NCBI RefSeq assembly: GCF_040219635.1
Contig: NZ_JAVJSC010000002.1
Location: 62,001 to 126,000 of the forward strand
From: Pyruvatibacter sp.
GTDB taxonomy: Bacteria > Pseudomonadota > Alphaproteobacteria > CGMCC-115125
DNA length: 64,000 nt
Direction of reading: 5' to 3'
Shown: piece by piece, positions 7,833 to 17,846 of the stretch
How positions within the stretch are numbered: the first letter of the stretch is position 1
Layout of the letters: every line of letters begins with the position of its first letter
Made by a program: the position numbers and the translations under genes
Notes under the pieces: generated by a model
What the model was told of the DNA's origin: nothing
Seen by the model: the letters and a program-made list of their open reading frames with translations, nothing else
Databases searched by the model: none

Positions 7833-10800
7833 TTAAGCCCCGCTGCCGCCCTCAGCCAGCGTTGCCAGTTCTTCCATGACCGCGCGGGTGCCCTTGAGGC
7901 GATCTTCTGCATCCGGCCAGTTATGCTTCACCACAATCTTGTGGTCGGGCCGCAGCTTGGCGTCGCCCCGTGCCCGGTTGATGAACTGCACCAGGCCTGC
8001 CGGATTGGCAAACTCGTTGTTGCGCAGGCTGATGACGCAGCCTTTGGGGCCAGCATCAATTTTTTCCACATTGGCCGCACGACACAACCGCTTGATCTCG
8101 ACGATTTCCAGCAGGTGTTTTACTTCGCCCGGCAGATGTCCGAAGCGGTCAATCAACTCGGCGGCAAAGCCTTCAATCTCCTGATGCTCCTCGAGCGATG
8201 CCAGCCGCCGATACAGACTCATGCGTACATCAAGATCAGCCACGTAGGTGTCTGGAATAAGCACCGCGGTGCCAACGCTGATCTGTGGCGACCACTCGCC
8301 TTCGTCCTTGTCCAGCCCGCCCGCGCGCGCCTGCGCCACGGCTTCTTCCAGCATGTGCTGATACAGCTCGTAGCCCACCTCGCGAATGTGCCCGGATTGT
8401 TCATCGCCCAACAGGTTGCCGGCGCCGCGAATATCAAGATCGTGGCTCGCCAGATTGAACCCGGCCCCCAGCGAATCCAGCGACTGCAAAACCTTGAGGC
8501 GTTTTTCAGCATTCACCGTCAGCGTGCGTTTGGGCGGCACCGTCAGATAGGCAAACGCCCGCGCCTTCGAGCGCCCGACGCGCCCGCGCAACTGATAAAG
8601 CTGTGCCAGCCCGAACATGTCGGCACGATGCACAACCATGGTGTTGGCCGTGGGAATATCCAGCCCGCTTTCAACAATGGTTGTAGACAGCAGCACGTCA
8701 TACTTGCCGTCGTAGAACGCGTTCATGATGTCATCAAGCTGGCCCGGCGGCATCTGCCCGTGGGCAACAACCGTCTTCACCTCCGGCACATACTCTTTCA
8801 GGAATGCTTCCGTCTCCGCGAGGTCCGAGATGCGTGGGCACACATAAAAGCTCTGTCCGCCGCGATAGCGCTCGCGCAGCAGGGCCTCGCGAATGACCAC
8901 CGGGTCAAACGGCGTGACGAAGGTGCGCACCGCCAGACGGTCCACCGGCGGCGTGGCAATGATGGAAAGTTCGCGCACACCCGTCAGCGCCAGTTGTAGC
9001 GTGCGCGGAATAGGCGTTGCGGTCAGCGTCAGCACATGCACGTCGGCCTTGAGCTGCTTGAGTTGCTCTTTGTGCGCCACACCAAAGTGCTGCTCTTCGT
9101 CCACGATCAGCAGACCCAGATCCTTGAACTTGATCGACTTCGACAGTAGCGCGTGGGTGCCAATCACAATGTCCAGATCACCTGACGCCATTGCCTCACG
9201 GGTGGCGTCTGCATCCTTCGGTGTCACCATCCGCGAAAGCTGCGCAATCTTCAGCGGCCAGCCCGCAAAGCGCTCAACAAATGTCTTGGTATGCTGGCGC
9301 GCCAGCAGCGTTGTGGGAACCACAAGCGCCACCTGTTTACCGGACATGGCAGCAGCAAACGCAGCCCGCAATGCTACTTCTGTTTTGCCAAAGCCCACAT
9401 CGCCGCACACCAACCGGTCCATCGGCTTGTGCTCGGCAAGGTCTGAGATAACGTCGCCAATGGCGCGCGCCTGATCCTCGGTTTCCTCGTAGGGAAAGCG
9501 CGAGGCAAACTCGTCATATAGCCCGGCAGCAGGAACAACAGGTTCAGCACTCTTGAGCGCGCGGGCAGCAGCAACGGCAATGAGCTGGTTCGCAATCTCG
9601 CGAATCCGCTCTTTCATCTTGGCTTTGCGCGCCTGCCATGCGCCGCCGCCAAGCCTGTCAAGTTGGGCGTCCGTATCGTCAGAGCCGTAGCGCGACAGCA
9701 GCTCTATGTTTTCAACAGGCAGATACAGTTTGTCGCCACCCGCATACACAATCAGCAGGCAGTCGTGGGGCGCGCCCTGTACTTCAATGGTTTCAAGGCT
9801 GGTGAATTGGCCGATGCCGTGGTCCACATGGACCACATAGTCGCCCTGCCCCAGACTGGAGACTTCCGACAGAAAGTTCTGCGCCCGCCGCGCCTTGCGC
9901 GTGCGCACCAGCCGGTCGCCCAGAATGTCCTGCTCGGCCACCACCGCCAGCGTCGGCGTTTCAAAGCCGGTCTCGATGCCCAGCACCACAAGGCCCACAA
10001 CACCTGCGTCCAGCTTTTGGGTTTCCTGCCAGTCATTGGCAATGACGACGGGTGCAATACCGTGCTCACGCAGCACATGGCTCATACGCTCTGCGGACCC
10101 GTCAGACCACGCTGCAATTACGGGCTGCTTACCGGATTTTTTCAGCGCGTTGATGTGCCCGCGCAAGGCCTCAAACACATTGGCATTTTCAGTTTTGCGT
10201 TCCGGCGCAAAGTCACGCCCCGGCCGTGCGCCCATATCGATGGCGTCTGGGGCATCCGGCAGATCAAACTGCGACAGTGCGCGTACCGGCAGCGTCGAGA
10301 GCGACGATTTGAACTCATCCAGTGTCAGATACAGCGCATCCGGCTTCATCGGCTTGTAGGCGGGCGTATCAAACCCCGCATGAGCTGATTTCTTTTTGGA
10401 GGCCTTGAACACCGCCGCATGGGCCTCGGCATCTTCAGCACGCGCGGCGTAATAGTCCGAAATCATCTCGCAGCGTTCGCCCGCTGCTTCCTCCGCCAAC
10501 GGATCAAGTGTGATAATTGTGCCGTCGCCCGCATAATCAAACAACGTAGCCATCTCGTCATGAAACAGCGGCAGCCAGTGTTCCATACCCTGATGCCGCC
10601 GCCCTTCGCTCACCGCTTCATACAGCGGGTCTTCGCCGGTGACAGTGCCGAACTGCTGCACATAACCGGCGCGAAACCGGCGAATGGTGTCCTCGTCCAG
10701 CATGATCTCGGTGGCAGGCACCAGATCAACCCGCGACAGCGCGCCGGTGGTCAACTGCGTTTCGGGATCAAAGGTGCGTATGGCTTCCAGCGTGTCGCCA

Positions 10801-11396
10801 AACAGATCAAGCCGCACAGGTTCAGCAAAGCCAGGCGGGAAAATATCCACGATGCCCCCGCGCACGGCAAACTCACCCTGTTCACGCACCGTGCCGGAGC
10901 GCAGATACCCGTCGCGCGCCAAAAATGACAGCAACCCGTCCATATCAATCCGGTCGCCTGTCTCAGCACACCAGCTTGTATTTGCCATCACGGTGCGGGA
11001 TGGCATCCGTTGCAACGCCGCGTTGACGGTTGCAATCAAAACCGCTGGCCCCGCATCGGCGCTGCGCGCGGCAAGCTCGGCGAGGGCCGCCATGCGCCGC
11101 GCGACGACGTCGCTGTTGGGCGATACCCGGTCATACGGCAGACAGTCCCAGCCCGGCAGTTCGATGACAGGCAGGGTTGGTGAGAAAAACCGCAGGCCTT
11201 CTTTCAGCCGCGCCAACCGGGGTTCGTCGCGGGCGATATGTACCACCAGCGCGTTGCGTGCCCGCGCCAGATCGCCCAGAGCAATCGCGTCAAAGCCTTC
11301 AGGCACGCCGCCAACGGACAAGTGCTGCCGATCGCTGACGAACCGGCTGTCCGCCGCCGTCATGCTTGTGCGCGCGTGGGTGGGAGATGTGCTCAT
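7833..11396 (-). CDS. mfd: Transcription-repair coupling factor Mfd
   Basis: 1187 residues, the usual full length. Mfd removes RNA polymerase stalled at DNA lesions and recruits UvrA. Domains in order: UvrB-homology region (residues ~30-360, with ELPGWDCLPYDRVSPN), RNA-polymerase-interacting CarD-like domain (~510-590, QGDYVVHVDHGIGQF), superfamily 2 helicase (Walker A GDVGFGKTE near 665, Walker B DEEQHFG near 764, TATPIPRTLQL), and the C-terminal TRCF domain from ~1000. It lies 28 bases downstream of sdhE on the same strand, probably one transcript. Confidence 0.97.
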   Translation of the reverse strand: MSTSPTHARTSMTAADSRFVSDRQHLSVGGVPEGFDAIALGDLARARNALVVHIARDEPRLARLKEGLRFFSPTLPVIELPGWDCLPYDRVSPNSDVVARRMAALAELAARSADAGPAVLIATVNAALQRMPSRTVMANTSWCAETGDRIDMDGLLSFLARDGYLRSGTVREQGEFAVRGGIVDIFPPGFAEPVRLDLFGDTLEAIRTFDPETQLTTGALSRVDLVPATEIMLDEDTIRRFRAGYVQQFGTVTGEDPLYEAVSEGRRHQGMEHWLPLFHDEMATLFDYAGDGTIITLDPLAEEAAGERCEMISDYYAARAEDAEAHAAVFKASKKKSAHAGFDTPAYKPMKPDALYLTLDEFKSSLSTLPVRALSQFDLPDAPDAIDMGARPGRDFAPERKTENANVFEALRGHINALKKSGKQPVIAAWSDGSAERMSHVLREHGIAPVVIANDWQETQKLDAGVVGLVVLGIETGFETPTLAVVAEQDILGDRLVRTRKARRAQNFLSEVSSLGQGDYVVHVDHGIGQFTSLETIEVQGAPHDCLLIVYAGGDKLYLPVENIELLSRYGSDDTDAQLDRLGGGAWQARKAKMKERIREIANQLIAVAAARALKSAEPVVPAAGLYDEFASRFPYEETEDQARAIGDVISDLAEHKPMDRLVCGDVGFGKTEVALRAAFAAAMSGKQVALVVPTTLLARQHTKTFVERFAGWPLKIAQLSRMVTPKDADATREAMASGDLDIVIGTHALLSKSIKFKDLGLLIVDEEQHFGVAHKEQLKQLKADVHVLTLTATPIPRTLQLALTGVRELSIIATPPVDRLAVRTFVTPFDPVVIREALLRERYRGGQSFYVCPRISDLAETEAFLKEYVPEVKTVVAHGQMPPGQLDDIMNAFYDGKYDVLLSTTIVESGLDIPTANTMVVHRADMFGLAQLYQLRGRVGRSKARAFAYLTVPPKRTLTVNAEKRLKVLQSLDSLGAGFNLASHDLDIRGAGNLLGDEQSGHIREVGYELYQHMLEEAVAQARAGGLDKDEGEWSPQISVGTAVLIPDTYVADLDVRMSLYRRLASLEEHQEIEGFAAELIDRFGHLPGEVKHLLEIVEIKRLCRAANVEKIDAGPKGCVISLRNNEFANPAGLVQFINRARGDAKLRPDHKIVVKHNWPDAEDRLKGTRAVMEELATLAEGGSGA

Positions 11397-11424
11397 GGAG
11401 TGCTTCTTGGGGTGGTCCGGCGCG

Positions 11425-11721
11425 CTAGCGTTCCAGCCGTGTCCGGGGTGGCACCGTATGGGCCTGAAGCCGCGTCATCAGATTGGTCTGATATTCCGGC
11501 GGCACGTCCTTGGTTTGTGACACCCAACCATATACGTCCTGATCGGGCGCTTCCATCAACTGCTCAAACGCATCCAGGTCGTCGTCGTTCAGCGTTTCAA
11601 TATGCATGTCGGCAAACGTCCCCAAAATGAGGTCATTCTCCTTGATGCCGCGATGCCAGGCACGAAAGGTGATGCGGCGGCGGCGCGTTTCAGGGTCTTT
11701 GGGCTCGTTGGAATACGTCAT
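11425..11721 (-). CDS. sdhE: SdhE/SDHAF2-family FAD assembly factor for succinate dehydrogenase
   Basis: 98 residues of the small all-helical SdhE (DUF339) family, which helps attach FAD covalently to the flavoprotein subunit of succinate dehydrogenase. The conserved FRAWHRGIKENDLILG contains the Arg-Gly pair needed for flavinylation, followed by the LNDDDLDAFEQLMEAPDQD helix pair and a Y-x-W motif. Position next to mfd and recG is a common alphaproteobacterial arrangement. Confidence 0.93.
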   Translation of the reverse strand: MTYSNEPKDPETRRRRITFRAWHRGIKENDLILGTFADMHIETLNDDDLDAFEQLMEAPDQDVYGWVSQTKDVPPEYQTNLMTRLQAHTVPPRTRLER

Positions 11722-11841
11722 GGGCAGCGATATACCGTGCAGTGGGGATGAAAGTCAGCCCCCCAACCGCTACATAGTTGACGAGCACCTCACAGAGCTA
11801 GGTCACACCGGCATTTCTGCCACCCGTAAAAAAGCCACGCC

Positions 11842-12723
11842 ATGAACGCTTTCGACGTCCTGCAAAGCAAGAATGCCCGGCTGATTGCCGCGCTGCCTGA
11901 TGGCCGCTTGCTTGGCTACAGCGACACCGGCGACCAATCACTGCCGCCGGTATTTTATTTTCACGGCTTTCCTGGTTCGCGACTTGAGGCATCGTTCCTG
12001 CCCCTAAAAAGCGCGCGACTGATAGGCGTGGACCGGCCGGGCTACGGCCTGTCGTCCCCAAAACGCGGGCGCAAACTGGCCGATTTTCCCAAGGATGTTG
12101 CCGCGCTGGCAGACCATCTGCAAATTAAAAAGTTCAGCATCATGGGCGTCTCGGGCGGCGGGCCTTATGCCGCTGCCTGCGCCCATTGGCTGCCGGAGCG
12201 CGTGGCAGCCGCAGCGCTGGTGTGCCCGCTCGGCCCGCCCGAAGCACCGGGCATGAGCCAGGGGCGTCTCAGAATGCTTACCAATCTGGCACGCCGCCCG
12301 ATCACCCGAAATGCCCTGTTCGGCATTGGCCGCGCCATTGTGCTGGACGACAACATGATGCGCCGCGCGGCGGCCTACAGGGCAAGGCAACCCCGGGCCG
12401 AGGCGGATCGCGGCCTGATGACCAGCGACATGGGCCGCCTGATGCTCACGAGCTGGCGTGAAGCCATTGGCAAGGGGGTGGCGGGCATGTCGAGTGACAG
12501 CCGCATTTACGGCACGCCTTGGGGCTGGCGGATTTCTGAAATGCGGGTGCCGACATATCTGTGGCATGGCCATGCCGACACCGTGGTGCCGTCGTCCATC
12601 GGTCGCTATTACGCGGCGCGCGTACCTGACATGCACGCCACGTTCACCGACAATGACGGCCATTTCTCAATCGTGCTAAATCATGCGGATGACATCATCC
12701 AGCGCCTCATCAGCCACCTCTAA
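11842..12723 (+). CDS. Alpha/beta fold hydrolase
   Basis: 293 residues. Alpha/beta hydrolase features: oxyanion loop HGFPGSRLEA (residue ~40), nucleophile elbow GVSGGG (~103), acid in HGHADTVVP and the catalytic histidine in NDGHFSIV near the C-terminus. Likely an esterase or related hydrolase; substrate unknown. Its last 41 bases overlap recG in another frame, so recG translation is probably coupled to it. Confidence 0.87.
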   Translation: MNAFDVLQSKNARLIAALPDGRLLGYSDTGDQSLPPVFYFHGFPGSRLEASFLPLKSARLIGVDRPGYGLSSPKRGRKLADFPKDVAALADHLQIKKFSIMGVSGGGPYAAACAHWLPERVAAAALVCPLGPPEAPGMSQGRLRMLTNLARRPITRNALFGIGRAIVLDDNMMRRAAAYRARQPRAEADRGLMTSDMGRLMLTSWREAIGKGVAGMSSDSRIYGTPWGWRISEMRVPTYLWHGHADTVVPSSIGRYYAARVPDMHATFTDNDGHFSIVLNHADDIIQRLISHL

Positions 12724-14827
12724 ACCGCCGCCCCCAAAGGGTAGGCCGGAGGCGTTGTTTCCGCTGTTTGCCGAGGCCGCCAAGCTGCCCGGAATTGGCC
12801 CGCGCCTGCAAAAGCTGCTGGAAAAACTCACCGGCCCCAAAGTGGTGGACCTCTTGTGGCACCTGCCCACCGGCGTCATCGACCGTCGGCACCGGCCCTA
12901 CGTCAGTGAAGCGCAGCCCGGCACGATCGCCACCCTGGAAATTGTCGTCGGCCCGCACCGCCCGCCGTCCCAGGGCAGCCGCGCGCCCTATCGCATTGCC
13001 TGTAGCGACGATACCGGCGAGATAACGCTGACGTTTTTCCACGCCCGCGAAGATTATCTGCGGCGCACCCTGCCCGAAGGTGAGCGCCGCATCATCTCCG
13101 GCGAAGTGGAAGCCTATGGCGGTCAGATCCAGATGACTCACCCGGATCATATTTTGAAACCGGAAGACGCTGACACGTTGCCGCCCTATGAGCCGGTCTA
13201 TCCGTTGACCGCAGGCCTTTCCGGAAAGGTGCTGACCAAGGCAGTGGCAGCCGCGCTGGAACGCGTGCCTGAACTGCCCGAGTGGCTGGACGCTGCATGG
13301 GCACGCCAGCAGCACTACCCCGAATGGCATGACGCCGTTCGGGCTGCGCATACACCTCAAGCGGCTGAGGGTGTTGACCCAAAGCATCCTGCCCGTGCAC
13401 GCCTTGCCTATGACGAGCTTCTGGCCAACCAGCTTGCGCTTGCTCTTGTCCGTGCCCGGATGAAGCGCGCGCGCGGACGCCCCTTGTCTGGCGACGGCAA
13501 CCTGCGCCGCAAGGTGGAAGTATCATTGCCGTTTGACCTGACACGCGGCCAGCGCGTGGCGATCGCGGAAATAGAAGCCGACCTGAAAGAACCATACCGC
13601 ATGTTGCGGCTGCTGCAGGGCGACGTTGGCTCCGGCAAAACGCTGGTGGCGCTGATGGCCATGCTGGTGGCGGTTGAAGCGGGCGCGCAGGCAGCCCTGA
13701 TGGCCCCGACAGAAATCCTCGCCCGCCAGCACGCCAAGACCCTTGAGCCTTTGTGCGCCGCTGCAGGTATCCGCATGGCCATTCTGACTGGCCGTGACAA
13801 GGGCAAGGCGCGCGAGGCTATCGTGGCAGCTGCGGAAGCTGGCGAGATTGATATTCTCGTGGGCACCCACGCGCTGTTTCAGGGCAGCGTCGCCTTCAGG
13901 GATCTGGCGGTCGCCGTGGTGGACGAACAACACCGATTTGGCGTGCGCGAGCGCATGGAACTCTCGTCGAAGGGCGTGGCGGGAACAGATGTGCTGGTGA
14001 TGACAGCCACCCCCATTCCCCGCACTCTGCAACTCACAGCCTATGGTGACATGGATGTTTCCCGCCTGACGGAAAAGCCGGCAGGCCGCCAGCCCATCAC
14101 CACCCGCGCCCTGCCCCTTGAACGCCTCGACGACGTGATCGCAGGCCTTGGCCGCGCGGTGCGCGAGGGTCAGCAAGTGTATTGGGTGTGCCCGCTGGTG
14201 GAAGAGTCGGACGTGCTGGATGTGGCCGCCGCCGAAGAACGGTACGCAGGCCTGAAGGCCACGTTGGGGGCCAACATCGGCATGGTGCATGGCCGCATGA
14301 AGGGCGCTGAACGCGAGCAGGTGATGACCGCGTTTCAGGCAGGCGAGATTGATATTCTCGTCGCCACCACCGTTATTGAAGTGGGCGTTGATGTGCCCAA
14401 CGCCTCCATCATGGTGATTGAGCACGCAGAGCGCTTCGGTCTTGCCCAGCTGCATCAGTTGCGCGGCCGTGTGGGCCGTGGGTCTGCCGCCTCAAGCTGC
14501 CTGCTGCTCTACAAGGCCCCGCTGGGCAATATGGCGAAGCAACGCATCGCCACCCTGCGCGACACCGAAGACGGCTTCATCATTGCCGAAGAAGATTTGA
14601 TTCTGCGCGGCGCGGGCGAAGTGCTGGGCACCCGCCAGTCCGGCCTGCCGCAGTTTCGGCTGGCGTCGCTGGAGGACCACGCCGATCTTATTTCAGTCGC
14701 CCGCGATGACGTGGAACTTATCTTGAACCGCGACCCGGAACTGGAGACTGATCGCGGCCAGGCGCTGCGCGGTCTGCTCTACCTGTTCGAGCGCGACGAA
14801 GCCATTCGCTATTTGCGGGCCGGATAG
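12683..14827 (+). CDS. recG: ATP-dependent DNA helicase RecG
   Basis: 714 residues. RecG regresses stalled replication forks and processes branched DNA. An N-terminal wedge/OB-fold domain (~60-170) precedes the superfamily 2 helicase: Walker A GDVGSGKTL near 313, DEQHRFGVRER near 413, TATPIPRTLQLTAYGDMD, then motif VI HQLRGRVGRGS and the C-terminal RecG lobe. The start (12683 or 12689) is inside the preceding hydrolase gene; no later ATG exists before the conserved core, which makes the overlap real rather than a start-call artefact. Confidence 0.96.
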   Translation: MRMTSSSASSATSKPPPPKGRPEALFPLFAEAAKLPGIGPRLQKLLEKLTGPKVVDLLWHLPTGVIDRRHRPYVSEAQPGTIATLEIVVGPHRPPSQGSRAPYRIACSDDTGEITLTFFHAREDYLRRTLPEGERRIISGEVEAYGGQIQMTHPDHILKPEDADTLPPYEPVYPLTAGLSGKVLTKAVAAALERVPELPEWLDAAWARQQHYPEWHDAVRAAHTPQAAEGVDPKHPARARLAYDELLANQLALALVRARMKRARGRPLSGDGNLRRKVEVSLPFDLTRGQRVAIAEIEADLKEPYRMLRLLQGDVGSGKTLVALMAMLVAVEAGAQAALMAPTEILARQHAKTLEPLCAAAGIRMAILTGRDKGKAREAIVAAAEAGEIDILVGTHALFQGSVAFRDLAVAVVDEQHRFGVRERMELSSKGVAGTDVLVMTATPIPRTLQLTAYGDMDVSRLTEKPAGRQPITTRALPLERLDDVIAGLGRAVREGQQVYWVCPLVEESDVLDVAAAEERYAGLKATLGANIGMVHGRMKGAEREQVMTAFQAGEIDILVATTVIEVGVDVPNASIMVIEHAERFGLAQLHQLRGRVGRGSAASSCLLLYKAPLGNMAKQRIATLRDTEDGFIIAEEDLILRGAGEVLGTRQSGLPQFRLASLEDHADLISVARDDVELILNRDPELETDRGQALRGLLYLFERDEAIRYLRAG

Positions 14828-14873
14828 TTTTTGCTCCGGCAGGCAGTTGTGCTGATACGACTGGCCGGTCGCC

Positions 14874-15599
14874 TCACTTGTTCAGGCTATCTTCCTCAAC
14901 CTGCGTATGCACATGATACTTGGGCAAACCGGACTTCGCCGCATCAAATGCCGGTGCCACCAGTCCTGCCGAGATCACCATCTTGGCTGCGTCCTCAACC
15001 GACATTTCAAGCATGACGATATCGCGGCGCGGCACGAACAGCAAAAAGCCGCTGGTGGGGTTTGGTGTTGTTGGCAAAAACACACTCACCATATCGTCGT
15101 CAGCGCGCGCCTGTACCTCACCCTTGGTCGTGGTTGTGACAAAGGCGATTGAGTAAAGCCCCCTGCGCGGATACTCAATCAACGCCACCTCACGAAACGA
15201 TTGCTGTGACTGGCTCAGCACCGTTTCAAAAATCTGCTTCAGTGCGCCATAGATATTGCGAACCAGCGGCATCCGCCCCACCAGCCGCTCGCCATAGCTG
15301 ACCAGAGTGCGGCCAAACAGGTTTGCCGTCAGCGCCCCCAGCAGCGTCAGCAACACCACAGCCATGATGACGCCGAGGCCGGGAACCGTGAGGCCCAGGT
15401 ACTGTTCCGGCCGGTACTGATCGGGGATCATCGGCGTGAACCATGCGTCCACGAAATCAACAAACCACATCACCAGCACTACTGTGATGGTGACGGGCGC
15501 GGCAACGACAAGCCCGGTCAGAAAGTAGTTGCGCAGCCGCGACAGAATGCCGGAGCGTTGCGCGGGTTCAATGATGTGCGGTTGCGGGTCGTCGCTCAT
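14874..15599 (-). CDS. DUF502 family membrane protein
   Basis: 241 residues from the ATG at 15599. Two hydrophobic segments (YFLTGLVVAAPVTITVVLVMWF near residue 25 and a second near 75-100) anchor it in the inner membrane; the conserved block RMPLVRNIYGALKQIFETV and PTTPNPTSGFLLFVP are DUF502 hallmarks. Function is unknown. Convergent with recG, a neighbour often seen in alphaproteobacteria. Confidence 0.87.
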   Translation of the reverse strand: MSDDPQPHIIEPAQRSGILSRLRNYFLTGLVVAAPVTITVVLVMWFVDFVDAWFTPMIPDQYRPEQYLGLTVPGLGVIMAVVLLTLLGALTANLFGRTLVSYGERLVGRMPLVRNIYGALKQIFETVLSQSQQSFREVALIEYPRRGLYSIAFVTTTTKGEVQARADDDMVSVFLPTTPNPTSGFLLFVPRRDIVMLEMSVEDAAKMVISAGLVAPAFDAAKSGLPKYHVHTQVEEDSLNK

Positions 15600-15770
15600 A
15601 ATGGCGGTGCGATTCTGTTGGGGGAACGAGGCATGAAGTCTAGCGCGCAACGGGCCGGGTGGTCATCCGTGCAGTGAGGCTTAGAATGATAACCGAAAAA
15701 GCATTGCGCCACCTAAAAAATACAGCCTGACCTTGCGTCACCTGCTGCAAATACGACTGAGGGAACACTG

Positions 15771-16802
15771 ATGAAAGTACCTGCCGGATACCGCATCCGC
15801 CTTGAGCCGGAAGACGAATACTGCCACGAGCCCGACGCCGCCTCGAACTATAACGAGAGCATGTACTTCAATATGTTTGACCCGGCCCAGAAAATTGGCG
15901 GCTGGTTCCGCCTCGGCAACCGCCCTAACGAAGGCTACGCCGAGATGACAAATTGCCTGTATCTGCCGGACGGACGCGTGGCCTTCATGTATGCCCGCCC
16001 GAAGATAAGTGGCAACGCCGAACTCAAAGCCGGCGGAATGCACTTTGAGGTTATTGAGCCGTTCAAAAAGCTCCGCGTGACTTACAAAGGCAAGGTCTGC
16101 GTGCTGACAGACCCCAACGAGATGGCGGACCCTGCGGCTGCCTTCAAGAACAACCCCATTGTCGATTGTGAAGTGGTGCTGGACTACGAAGGTGTGTCGC
16201 CCATGTTTGGCGGCGAGACTGTAAAAGAGGACGGCTCCTCGCTTGAAATCGACCCGGAAAAGAGCTTTGCCAAGGCGCACTACGAGCAGCACATGGCAGC
16301 GTCTGGTCACTTCGTTATCGGCAATGAACGCTTTGAGGTCTCCGGCCACGGGTTGCGCGACAAGTCATGGGGGCCGCGCTACTGGCAGGCCATTCACTGG
16401 TATCGCTGGCTGCCAATGAACTTCGGCGCTGACTTCGCCATGATGATTTCCATCGTCACCAATGCGGAAGGTCAAAGCCGCATGGGCGGCATGGTGCTGA
16501 AAGACGGCAAATACGACCTGATCGAACATGCCGAAATTGACAGCGACTGGGACGAGAACTGGTATCAGACTGCCCTCACCGCCCGCATCAAAACGCAAAG
16601 CGGTACAGACTATGAAGTGACCGGCAGGGTCATGTCGCTCATTCCCCTGCGCAACCGCCGCAAGACGCCCGACGGCGAGGAAATGCTGACCCGCATCACC
16701 GAAGGTATGACCGAATACACCTGCAACGGTCAGGTGGGCTATGGACTGTCCGAATATCTCGACCAGATTGTGGACGGCAAGCCGGTGAGCATTCCCGCAT
16801 GA
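15771..16802 (+). CDS. Conserved protein, AttH/CrtC-like (DUF7064/DUF7065-type)
   Basis: 343 residues, no signal peptide, with the two-barrel text typical of AttH/hydroxyneurosporene-synthase-like (lipocalin-like) proteins: NYNESMYFNMFDPAQKIGGWFRLGNRPNEG near the N-terminus and GHGLRDKSWGPRYW in the middle. It has no assigned reaction. It starts after GAGGGA and its stop overlaps the next gene by ATGA, so it is first in a coupled operon with a kinase-like protein, DUF6285 and an enoyl-CoA hydratase, pointing to a role with acyl-CoA or terpenoid substrates. The family call is from pattern, not from a search. Confidence 0.7.
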   Translation: MKVPAGYRIRLEPEDEYCHEPDAASNYNESMYFNMFDPAQKIGGWFRLGNRPNEGYAEMTNCLYLPDGRVAFMYARPKISGNAELKAGGMHFEVIEPFKKLRVTYKGKVCVLTDPNEMADPAAAFKNNPIVDCEVVLDYEGVSPMFGGETVKEDGSSLEIDPEKSFAKAHYEQHMAASGHFVIGNERFEVSGHGLRDKSWGPRYWQAIHWYRWLPMNFGADFAMMISIVTNAEGQSRMGGMVLKDGKYDLIEHAEIDSDWDENWYQTALTARIKTQSGTDYEVTGRVMSLIPLRNRRKTPDGEEMLTRITEGMTEYTCNGQVGYGLSEYLDQIVDGKPVSIPA

Positions 16803-17821
16803 GTGCCGCAGAGAAAATTGATCCACGAGATGTGATCACCGATGGCCTGACGGTGGCCCTGCGTCGGGTAATGCCGGGTATTTCCCGCGTGACCGGCGTG
16901 CGTCGGTTGTCCGGTGGTGCCAGCCAGGAAACATGGTCGTTTGATGCACTCGCCGATCACAAAACACACCCGCTCATATTGCGGCGGACGCCGGGTGGCG
17001 GCTCCAACACCAAGCGCGACACTGCTGTGCCGCTTGCTACCGAAGCAGCCCTCATTCAGCTTGCTGAAAAACAGCAGGTGCCCGTGCCGCTGGTCACGCT
17101 GGTGCTGGAGGCATCTGATGGGTTGGGCGACGGCTTTGTGATGGGCCGTGTGGACGGCGAAACAATCGCCCGCAAGATTTTGCGTGACGCGGAGTTTGCG
17201 GATGCCCGCCCCAAGATGGCCCGCCAGTGCGGCGAGATACTTGCGCGCATCCACGCGGTGCCGCGGGACACATTGCCCGATATCCAGACATCGCCTGCTG
17301 CCTCTGAAATCAAAAAATACCGCGATATCTACACATCCATGAAGCACCCTCATCCGGTGTTTGAACTGGCTTTCCGCTACCTCGAAGATCATCTGCCGTC
17401 AGACGAAAACCTGACGCTCGTGCATGGCGACTTTCGCAACGGCAACCTCATGGTCGGCGCGGAGGGTGTGCGCGCAGTGCTTGATTGGGAACTGGCCCAT
17501 ATCGGCGACCCGATGGAAGACCTGGGCTGGATCTGCGTCAACTCGTGGCGCTTTGGCGAGATAGACAATCCCGTCGGTGGCTTTGGCGCGCGAGAGGATA
17601 TGTTTGCGGGCTATGAAGCTGCAGGCGGTGCGCCCGTTGACCCTGACCGGGTCAAATACTGGGAGGTTCTGGGCACGCTCAAATGGGGCATCATGTGCAT
17701 GATTATGGTGTCGGCGTTTGACAGCGGCATGGACCGCTCGGTTGAGCGCGCGGCCATTGGCAGACGCTCGTCAGAAACAGAAATCGACCTTCTCAATTTG
17801 CTGGCTCCCCGCACACGCTAG
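16799..17821 (+). CDS. Phosphotransferase family protein (APH-like)
   Basis: 340 residues of the aminoglycoside-phosphotransferase/choline-kinase fold. The catalytic loop is LVHGDFRNGNLM (residue ~217) and the metal-binding motif is VLDWELAHIGDPMEDLGW. The N-terminal GGASQETWSFDA is the nucleotide loop. Homologues of this group are encoded beside acyl-CoA dehydrogenases and DUF6285 proteins and are thought to phosphorylate hydroxyacyl intermediates rather than antibiotics. It overlaps the previous gene by 4 bases. Confidence 0.88.
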   Translation: MSAAEKIDPRDVITDGLTVALRRVMPGISRVTGVRRLSGGASQETWSFDALADHKTHPLILRRTPGGGSNTKRDTAVPLATEAALIQLAEKQQVPVPLVTLVLEASDGLGDGFVMGRVDGETIARKILRDAEFADARPKMARQCGEILARIHAVPRDTLPDIQTSPAASEIKKYRDIYTSMKHPHPVFELAFRYLEDHLPSDENLTLVHGDFRNGNLMVGAEGVRAVLDWELAHIGDPMEDLGWICVNSWRFGEIDNPVGGFGAREDMFAGYEAAGGAPVDPDRVKYWEVLGTLKWGIMCMIMVSAFDSGMDRSVERAAIGRRSSETEIDLLNLLAPRTR

Positions 17822-17846
17822 TGGCTTCCCCTGAAAGGCAGAACCC

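Noticed and set aside
7764..8999. A 411-codon plus-strand reading frame with no stop
   Set aside because: It lies wholly opposite the 3' part of mfd, which has unmistakable helicase motifs; long antisense frames are common in GC-rich genes, and the translation shows no domain.
13523..14455. A 310-codon minus-strand frame inside recG
   Set aside because: Antisense to the RecG helicase core; low-complexity His/Gly-rich translation with no recognisable family.
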